This document shows positions 56,536 to 64,000 of a DNA stretch of 64,000 nucleotides, one piece after another; position 1 is the first letter of the stretch, and the number at the start of each line of letters is the position of its first letter. The notes below the pieces were generated by a model. It made no database searches. It was not told the DNA's origin and worked only from the letters and a program-made list of their open reading frames with translations. The stretch comes from Cervus elaphus (taxonomy: Eukaryota > Chordata > Mammalia > Artiodactyla > Cervidae), in NCBI RefSeq assembly GCF_910594005.1, contig NC_057828.1:10552235-10616234 (forward strand), given 5' to 3'. The position numbers and the translations under genes were made by a program.

Positions 56536-57454
56536 TACAAAACTCATCTAGATAATTCGGAATAATCTCACTTAATCAAACTTAATCAAATGTGCAACAT
56601 TCTTCTTGTCATGTAAGGTAACATAATTGCTAATTCTGGGGATTAGAATGGGTACATCTCTAGAGTGCATTACTCTATCACACCAGGGGGCTTGAATATT
56701 GATTGTGTTACAGGTATTTTCAGAGCCTACTAAAACATTTCTGAATGCTTATTTTCTACCAGATACTTAGTAAGCATAAATTTTGCCCTCCAGTAGCTCA
56801 GAGTCAAGCCTGTTATGACAAGTGTAATGGATAATTGTAATGCCATCTGGCAGTTCCAATACAGTCCCCTCATCCAGTTATTTTCCCACTCTTCCAGGCA
56901 AGTATTTAACATCTCCAGCTCTCTCTGAAAGTCTCCACTAAGCTCTCTCTCATCAGCTGATGACTCCACCTTCCATCTCATTATGAAAATCAAAATATTT
57001 GGAAAAGAACTTCAACAATTTTCTCCCGTCACATTTATCCACCTACCATTCTTCTGCACAAAAGTTTCAGGAATCATGATCTCTTTGCCTTCTTTTACCA
57101 AAAACAAACTGTTGGCCCTTCTAAGTCTAATCTTCCTTTGTGTGTACTGACTACACACTTTTTTTTTTCATCTCCTCAAGGACATCATTTCAGTAATTTT
57201 GCTAAATTTCTCCTGCACTGAACTAATCCCCTTAGCAAACAACCATGGTGTTATTTCTCTTCTCTTAAAACTAAAAGTTCTCTCTTGATTTAATATTGAC
57301 GTCCAGCTATTAACTCATTTCTCCTCTTTCCTTCACTGTAATGGTCTTCAAAAGAATACACATCCTCCTTTCTCTCCTCCAAATCTCTCTCAAACATACT
57401 CCAGGAACTGTTTTATCCTGTCTGTTCTAGTGAAATTGCTTACATAAAAATATT
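56536..57454. other. AT-rich DNA, no gene seen
   Basis: An 87-codon minus frame (56730-56993) has no recognised domain. The pyrimidine-rich DNA near 57000-57420 may be old repeat. Confidence 0.5.
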
Positions 57455-57600
57455 GCTAATAATAGCTCATGCTGATATATGACTTGCTACATCCCAAGGA
57501 TTGTATAAGACTGTGTAGCTGTTTTTCTAATCCTCAGAACAGCCTGAAAGGTAGCTGTAAGAAGTGGAGGTGGGATTAACATCCAGGCAGTCACCTCTGA
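57455..57600 (-). mobile_element. probable MIR SINE fragment
   Basis: AATAGCTCATGCTGATATAT, then TTTTCTAATCCTCAGAACAG and CCTGAAAGGTAGCTGTAAG follow the reverse MIR order. Confidence 0.5.
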
Positions 57601-58004
57601 AGTCCATCTACACTGTCATCTCTCTCAGGCATTAATTTCCACATTCTAAATCTAATTATCAAGTGCTGACCCTCATCTCCTCCAACCTGTTAGCAGCATT
57701 TAACAAATTGATTATTTCCTCTTTTTCAAAAATCTTCTTCCATTGGCTTTGGGACTCCACAGTCCCCTGATTTTCCTTCTACCTCATTGGTTGCCATTCT
57801 CAAGAGGTGTGGGGCAGATAAGCAGGTAAAGTATGGCTGGTTCCTTGTCCTTAAGGAGATGATATTACCAGCAGGGGGTACGCTGGTGCACCAGAATCTT
57901 TCTAGAGAGTCTTAAGAGAGATAAATTCAAAGTGCCAAGGGGTTTACAATCAGGAGTTAGTACTGTCTTATGGGCATTTCCAAGGTGTGGTGATATGCAA
58001 GTTA

Positions 58005-58290
58005 CCTTTAAAAAAAATTGAAATAGAGTTTATTTACAATGTTGTGCTAAATTCAGGTGTACAGCAAAGTGATTTAGTTATACATATATATTTTCTTTTT
58101 CACATTCTTTTCCATAATGGTTTATCACAATATGTTGCATATAGCTCCCTGTGTTATACAGTAGAATCTTATCATTTGTCCATCCTGTATATAATAGTTT
58201 GCATCTGCTAATCCCAAACTCCCAGTCCTTCCCTCTCCTCCCTCCCTCAGCAACCACAAGTCTGTGCTCTATGTCTGTGCTTAAGTTACA
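58005..58290 (-). mobile_element. artiodactyl L1 3' UTR, minus strand
   Basis: An A-rich start is followed by GAGTTTATTTACAATGTTGT, GTGTACAGCAAAGTGATTTA, ATAATAGTTTGCATCTGCTA and CACAAGTCTGTGCTCTATG. Confidence 0.85.
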
Positions 58291-58574
58291 TTTTGAGGTA
58301 TAAATAGGAAGCTGCCAGATTGAGAAGGTGCATAAGGTTGTTCTAAGATGACTGAAAGCACTCGTGATCCTACAAACCTGTGGATGTTTGAGAAATAAGA
58401 TGCTCAGTGTGGTTATTTTTACAGTCCCCTTTTATTTGATTATGAATTAGTACATCTGGAAATTAGGCTAAATTGCCAACAGAAATAGCAACATGCAGCA
58501 AGGATACATTTCAACCACCTTCAGTCCATATATGCACATTCATATAGAGAACTTTTAATAAATATTGCCATCCA

Positions 58575-58690
58575 GCCTGCACTCAGAGTGAATCTGGTTT
58601 AATGGTTCTGGTGTGGTACCAGGGCATTAGCATTCTTGCTCCCAGGTTGACTTTAATAGGCAGCCAGACTTGAGAACCATTGTGCTAGAA
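58575..58690 (+). mobile_element. probable MER5-type hAT fragment
   Basis: GGCATTAGCATTCTTGCTCC, CAGGTTGACTTTAATAGGC and ACTTGAGAACCATTGTGCTA follow the MER5A order. Confidence 0.5.
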
Positions 58691-58900
58691 CATAAACATG
58701 GCTGGGGAGGGCAAACTTGAAACTTATTCTGAGGCAAAGTCAAGACCAGAGTTAAAGACTTTTCAGTCTGTGCTGAAGAAGCTGGGCATTATCTTCCAAA
58801 CCAAGTAAAACAAAAGAAGGTTCTATGCAGGATCACAATGTGATCAAATCAATGCTTTCAGAAAAAAAAAAATAGAGAACATTATGATGTTGGGGGAATA

Positions 58901-58910
58901 TATATGTGTG

Positions 58911-58964
<54 letters not shown>

Positions 58965-58995
58965 TGTGTATATATATATGTATATATATATATAG
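58901..58995. repeat. compound TA/TG microsatellite
   Basis: A long pure (TG)n core flanked on both sides by TATA/TATG repeats. This is Z-DNA- and cruciform-prone sequence. Confidence 0.95.
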
Positions 58996-59046
58996 TTGCA
59001 ATAGAATAGGCATCTCATTATGGTGGCTGAGCTTTTCACCTTAATT

Positions 59047-59141
59047 GTCCTTCTGCAGGGGATCTTCTGGACCCAGGGATGGAACTCAGGTTTTCTGCAT
59101 TGTAAGCAGATTCTTATCTGAGCCACCAGGGAAGCCCTTTA
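59047..59141 (-). mobile_element. Bov-tA head fragment
   Basis: Only the tRNA-like half is present, reversed: TTCTGCAGGGGATCTTCTGG to CTGAGCCACCAGGGAAGCCC. Confidence 0.88.
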
Positions 59142-59365
59142 ATTCTGCCAGGACCTACCAGAATGTCCAAGTCATTTGCCAAGAGGTTAAATAAGGGAGA
59201 CATGTAGAAAATTAAATGTGAGGGATTAGCTGATTTACTGGACTGTGGAGGGAGAGGGTTCAAGATTTCTACTTTGTTTTAATATAAAGACTCTTGATGT
59301 GTTTTATTCTGTTTTGAATTTGTAAGTTCTTGAACAAGTCTGCAAACAAGTAGGGCAACTAGAAG

Positions 59366-59407
59366 AGAAATACATCTGGGAAAAAAAAAAAAAAAGAAAT
59401 ACATCTG
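59366..59407 (+). mobile_element. poly(A)-only insertion with 13-bp direct repeats
   Basis: AGAAATACATCTG (59366-59378), then GG and fifteen A, then AGAAATACATCTG again (59395-59407, sharing one A). An A tail with no element body between long exact repeats is what LINE-driven reverse transcription would leave if it stopped right after copying the tail. Confidence 0.65.
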
Positions 59408-59689
59408 AGTGGCTTGAAGCAATCAACTTGCCTTTAGAGTCTCAGAATTGCCTTTGTGTTCAAGATAAAGCTGTCCTGTAGTTTCTTGCAAAGTCACGTA
59501 CATTCACAGCTTGAAACATGGATTGAATCCTAATATGGCCTGATGACAGCATCTAAAGCTTTTGTTAAGAAAAGGAAGAGTGTATGTCAGTTATACTTCA
59601 ACATTTAAAAATGCATTCCAACCATCAATAAAAGGAAAAGAAAAAAGACAATTTGGGGAGGGTCTCAGCACAACTCAGGGAGAACTGAG

Positions 59690-59890
59690 GCCACAGAGAA
59701 AGACAGTACCCTGTTACGTTCTTTGTTTTTTGTGCTTGGAACATTTTCCATCCAGAGTTTGGCACGACTTTCTCAGTCCCTTTATTTCAGAGTCCTGCTT
59801 GCATATTGCCCAATAAGAATCATACTTTACAAATCAAACTACACACCTTCCATCAGTCACTCCACCCCTCCTTGCTTAGCACCCCATGCA
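59690..59890 (+). mobile_element. probable L2 fragment
   Basis: TGTGCTTGGAACATTTTCC, TGGCACGACTTTCTCAGTCC and TTCAGAGTCCTGCTTGCATA recall the L2 internal 3' region. The 84-codon frame across it is a by-product. Confidence 0.4.
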
Positions 59891-61479
59891 CACAACATCC
59901 ATTATGACCTCAAAGAATGAATTATTTCTAGAGAGAAGAGCATTGTGGGCATAGAATTAATGATTCATAGAAGGAATGAGAAAGAATCTCAGTCCAAAAG
60001 TCTGTCTGATTAAAAATTTGTGCTTTGAAGTCCAAAGGGCCAGGCTGACGTGTGAATGCTACCAACTCATCTCCTAGTAGAATAAAAATAGAAAATAAAC
60101 AAGCAAGAATAACTTGAAAGTATGAGAGCATATTGATGCGGTGACAGAAGGAAGAAAAGTAAAAATGTTGCAAGTTAAATTTTCAGAGCTTTTACTGTTT
60201 CAACCTCTAGATGGCTCTGACAACATCATAAGCACATTTTCAATTTTTATTCCATGAACATTTCATTTGTGAGAGTGTTACCTTTTGAGTCACCATGAGA
60301 GAGAGGCTTTAAGAGAGAAGATGGAAAGTGTGAAGCTCTTTGAAGCCTGAAATTGTATCTAGTTTGATATAGGATTCTGGAAAACTAGAATGATGTGAAT
60401 TCGATAAATACTTGCTCAATTCACTTATTAAAATTCTCCCCCCCCCCCACGGCAAGAACCACTTATGTACAAGGGAGAGCACTGGACCCAGGTCATAAGA
60501 GTGAACTAAACAGGATGACTGCCCTCATCCAGTTTAAAGTTTACTAGAGTCATACAAATATTTAAACAAATTATTATGAAAACAGTGTGTCAAGCATTGT
60601 TATATAGTTTATTCATTCAAAGTAATACAAGTCAAGGCAGTCCAAACTTTCTAAATATGAGTGAATGTAAGTATTAAAACAATTCTTACAGATTTGGTTT
60701 CTGGAGATAATAATAAACTATATTAAATTAGCTCAAATTATCACTCTGCATTGGAAGTGGAAAGACCCAGGAGCAGATGGAGATAAAATTATAAGATGTA
60801 TTTCAGGTAGAGCTGCATTGGGGCATACAGATTGGGATTGAACTTGGAGTCAGAAATGGGGATTCTCTGCTTTTTTTTCCCAGTCTAGACCTTGGATCTA
60901 ACCAAGGGGAAGACAAAGTTTGCTCTGACTGAGGATACCAGAAAGTATAGCGTGAGATGCAATGCCCTGATGATGAAGTTTCCCTAGTGATGGAACACAG
61001 GGAATCAAAGTCGAAACAGTGGGAAGCCTTCCCTTACAATGAAGACCCTAGACTGGTGACCTGCGTGTTTTTTCAAATTTTTGCCAGTCTCTCCAATTGG
61101 ACAAGTCACTTCTAGCAAAGAGCATATGAGGAGAGGGAAGGGGTGAATCTACTAGTCTAATTCTTCCAAGAAGGTAGAAACCTCTATTTTCTAGCCATCC
61201 TAAAAAGAGTGAGCTAAAAAGGATGATTCTTCTTACATTATGGGTCACTTAGTTGCCATTTTAGGTTTAAATTATTTGCAAAATTTCAAACTGTCAACTT
61301 CCATTTAGCCCTCCTTGTGACAGATAGTCCTCCTATCAATGGATAAAGAAGCTTTGTTTGATGGATTACCTTATACCACTTATATACTATAGGCTTCTCA
61401 GTAAGCTATTGATCAGGCTGATATTTTGACCAGTGTTCAATATTAGAATGATACTAGAATGATGTGAGGTGATATAGAA
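59891..61479. other. AT-rich DNA, no gene seen
   Basis: A run of eleven C lies at 60438-60448. Frames are at most 81 codons with no domains. Confidence 0.55.
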
Positions 61480-61841
61480 TATTAGAATTTCAGTATACAA
61501 AAGACAAGTCTAGTGAGGGATATATATCTCCTACAGTCAGGGGTCTTTTGAATGCTCTTTACTGCATAGCATGTAGGGGCTTTCCTGGAGGTCCAGTGGT
61601 TAGGATTCTGTGCTCCCAATGCAGAGGACCTGGGTTCCATTCCTGATCAGGGAACTAGATCCCACATTCTGCAACCAAGAGTTAACATGCCACAGCTGAA
61701 GATGCCGCATGCTACAACAAAGATTGAAGATCCTGCGTGCTGCGACTGAGACCTGGTGCAGCCAAATAAATTAATAAATATTTTAAAATAATACATAGCA
61801 TGTAGGTAACTGGCCATGATAGCCATCTCAGGACCATCCTG
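61480..61841. repeat. local duplication, copy A (SINE-filled)
   Basis: ATTAGAATTTCAG through TAACTGG to CATCTCAGGACCATCCTG is repeated, diverged, at 62779-62905. Copy A carries a CHR SINE that copy B lacks. Confidence 0.75.
61578..61793 (+). mobile_element. CHR-type SINE with exact target duplication
   Basis: Head GGCTTTCCTGGAGGTCCAGTGG, with GATGCCGCATGCTACAAC and AGACCTGGTGCAGCC in the body and an AATAAATTAATAAATA tail. CATAGCATGTAGG flanks it exactly (61565-61577, 61794-61806). Confidence 0.93.
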
Positions 61842-62420
61842 GGGAAATTACAACCTGTGGAAATTCTGTACTGTGTAACAGCATCAACTTTTAAATTTTA
61901 TTTCCTACCTGCTTACACTTCATTATAGTATAATGTATTTTACACTAGTTACAGCTACAAAAACTCATTTTCTCTGTCAACTGATGCATACAAGTTTGAA
62001 TTGCCACAATCGATTCTGGTAATGTTCCCAATCACACCATATGTCAAAACCAATAAACACCATCAAGCAATGGTATTGTGATCACATCTAGGCTCAACCT
62101 AGTTTTAGCTTTGGTTGATCCTATATATACTCTAAGCTAGCTTGACTAGCTTGTTCAGAGCCAAAGCTGTCAAGGCAACACCCTCAGCTTGTCTTTTGCA
62201 TTTTTGCTGCCACAGTTTTTCCCTACCTTCTCTAATCCTGTGTCTTACAATTATTTCATAGCATAATTCTGAAGGAATTCCAGATGTGTCTCCAGAAGAG
62301 ATGCTGCACCCTGAATATTTATTTGTTATTCAAAACATAACACTCTTTCACTTATTCCTTTAGACTTTTTATTCGGAAATTAACCTGATAGATAAATAGA
62401 TATTTTCCCCATAAGGCAAT
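61842..62420. other. unique DNA, no gene seen
   Basis: Parts may extend the local duplication: TCTAGGCTCAACCTAG here resembles TCTAGACTGAACCAAA near 63028. Too diverged to be sure. Confidence 0.4.
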
Positions 62421-62432
62421 AATACCTACATG

Positions 62433-62707
62433 CTGCTGCTGCTGCTAAGTCGCTTCAGTTGTGTCAGACTCTGTGCAACCCCATAGACAGCAGCCCACCA
62501 GGCTCCCCCATCCCTGGGATTCTCCAGGCAAGAACACTGGAGTGGGTTGCTATTTCCTTCTCCAATGCATGAAAGTGAAAAGTGAAAGTGAAGTCGCTCA
62601 CTCGTGCCTGACTCTTAGTGATCCCATGGACTGCAGCCTACCAGGTTCCTCCATCCATTGGATTTTCCAGGCAAGAGTACTGGAGTGGGGTGCCATTGCC
62701 TTCTCTG
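62433..62707 (-). mobile_element. Bov-A2 dimeric SINE with target duplication
   Basis: Two BovB-derived monomers in tandem, joined by the linker ATGCATGAAAGTGAAAAGTG and preceded by a (TGC)n run. AATACCTACATG (62421-62432) and AATACCTGCATG (62708-62719) flank it, matching at 11 of 12 positions. Confidence 0.92.
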
Positions 62708-62778
62708 AATACCTGCATGAGTGGAGAAAAAAATGTGTTTGAATGGGCATTGTAACACATTAGATCATGAGCGTGTCT

Positions 62779-62905
62779 ATTAGAATTTCAGGTATAGGAA
62801 CGAGGCTGGTGAGGGAGACATGTACTAGTTAGGGATCCTTTTAATGCCCTTTGAAACATGACATGTAGGTAACTGGCTGTGTTACACATCTCAGGACCAT
62901 CCTGA
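62779..62905. repeat. local duplication, copy B (empty site)
   Basis: Homologous to 61480-61841 without the SINE: ACATGACATGTAGGTAACTGG is continuous here, exactly where the CHR element sits in copy A. Confidence 0.75.
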
Positions 62906-63349
62906 CACCAACCCCTTTCCTGCAGTAGAAGTTGCATTTTTCCTTAATGTGCAGTTGTGGTCATTCTCCAGGAGTATCTAAGATCTTCCAGCATCAACAT
63001 TCTGTCTGCTTCAGTTGACTATTGAGTCTAGACTGAACCAAACTTTGTGTGTCAACTTTGCATCTGATTAAGATCTGATGCTCTCCAACCCCACAGATAT
63101 CAATTTGAACCCTGATACCACCAATCACATGTTAAATCATTCAAGCAAGATTATCAAACTTTCTGCCATTCATATTCTTGTCTGCAAGATAGAAATAATA
63201 ACAGCATTCACATGCTTAAATCATGCAGTGGCTGATACAGATAATAAACATAACACATGTTAATTCACTGATTTCTTCTCATCCTTCTGGTATGACATGA
63301 AATTCTGTCTTCTGGAAAGATTTTGTTGACCTCCAGACAAATTTAGTTC
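62906..63349. other. unique DNA, no gene seen
   Basis: Only a 61-codon frame without known domain. Confidence 0.5.
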
Positions 63350-63735
63350 CTTCTTCTTTTTTTTAAATTTATTTTTATTAGTTGGAGGCTAATTACTTTA
63401 CAATATTGTAGTGGTTTTTGCCATACATTGACATGAATCAGCCATGGATTTACATGTGTTCACCATTCCGATCCCCCCTCCCACCTCCCTCCCCATCCCA
63501 TCCCTCTGGGTCTTCCCAGTGCACCAGCCCTGAGCACTTCTCTCACGCATCCAACCTGGGCTGGTGATCTGTTTCACCCTTGATAGTATACTTGTTTCAA
63601 TGCTATTCTCTCAGAACACCCCTCCCTTGCCTTCTCCCACAGAGTCTAAAAGTCTGTTCTGTACATCTGTGTCTCTTTTTCTGTTTTGAATATAGGGTTA
63701 TCGTTACCATCTTTTTAAATTCCATATATATGCTA
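63350..63735 (-). mobile_element. L1 3' UTR, part of an inverted L1 at the right edge
   Basis: Reverse L1 3' end: a T-rich start (its poly(A)), TTAGTTGGAGGCTAATTAC, GGGCTGGTGATCTGTTTCAC and TTTTTAAATTCCATATATAT. It is continuous with the opposite-strand piece on the right. Confidence 0.9.
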
Positions 63736-64000
63736 ACTAAACAGACACTTCTCCAAAGAAGACATACAGATGGCTAACAAACACAAGAAAAGATGCTCAA
63801 CATCACTCATTATCAGAGAAATGCAAATCAAAACCACAATGAGGTACCATTACATGCCAGTCAGGATGGCTGCTATCCAAAAGTCTACAAGCAATAAATG
63901 CTGGAGAGGGTGTGGATAAAAGGGAACCCTCTTACACTGTTGGTGGGAATGCAAACTAGTACAGCCACCATGGAGAACAGTGTGGAGATTCCTTAAAAAA
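63736..64000 (+). mobile_element. inverted 5' piece of the same L1, leaving the window
   Basis: ORF2 C-terminal region on the plus strand: CAGACACTTCTCCAAAGAAG through AACTGTTGGTGGGAATGC-like text (ACACTGTTGGTGGGAATGC) to the edge. With the minus-strand 3' UTR on its left it forms a minus-oriented L1 with 5' inversion. Confidence 0.88.

Overview
The window is ruminant nuclear DNA, almost certainly from a bovid. It holds about ten BovB (RTE-type) LINE pieces, more than twenty Bov-tA/Bov-A2 SINE copies (tRNA-Glu-like head joined to a BovB 3' tail), two CHR-type cetartiodactyl SINEs and several artiodactyl L1 copies. BovB with Bov-tA is diagnostic of ruminants, and the dimeric Bov-A2 copy near the right edge points to pecorans. 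I found no intact host protein-coding gene and no bacterial-style operon. The longer open frames are LINE reverse-transcriptase remnants or frames crossing SINEs and GC-rich DNA.

Layout. 1-7.7 kb: a BovB tail, a 1.3-kb GC-rich block (861-2160), then a decayed class I-like endogenous retrovirus on the minus strand (LTR, Pro-type primer-binding site, leader, gag, protease start; no pol or env), invaded by a Bov-tA and by a BovB with an 8-bp target duplication, then two abutting BovB pieces. 7.9-16 kb: AT-rich DNA containing an isolated CpG island (about 9.8-10.2 kb) beside a CpG-rich Bov-tA, a BovB and an old L1 3' end. 16-29 kb: two long minus-strand BovB copies, one with a 249-codon open frame, several SINEs, a candidate solo LTR, and an L1 tail hosting two SINEs.

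29-41 kb is a dense LINE cluster: a small L1 with a 5' inversion; a minus-strand L1 broken by two BovB insertions, one with an inverted copy of its own 3' end; and, head to head with it, a plus-strand L1 whose ORF2 is only lightly damaged. 41-64 kb is mostly old unique DNA with scattered SINEs. It contains an exon-like open frame (46474-46895), a U2 snRNA-Bov-tA chimeric retroposon with an 11-bp target duplication and a 36-bp internal duplication (49380-49694), two tiny poly(A)-only insertions flanked by direct repeats, a DNA-transposon fossil split by BovB, a diverged local duplication whose second copy is the empty site of a CHR SINE, and an inverted L1 running off the right edge.

The sequence history is one of layered retroposition. 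The most unusual items are the U2-SINE chimera, the poly(A)-only insertions, the CpG island in a gene-free AT-rich setting, the BovB with inverted 3' ends and the paralogous filled/empty SINE site. Family names come from recognised consensus features; no database search was possible.
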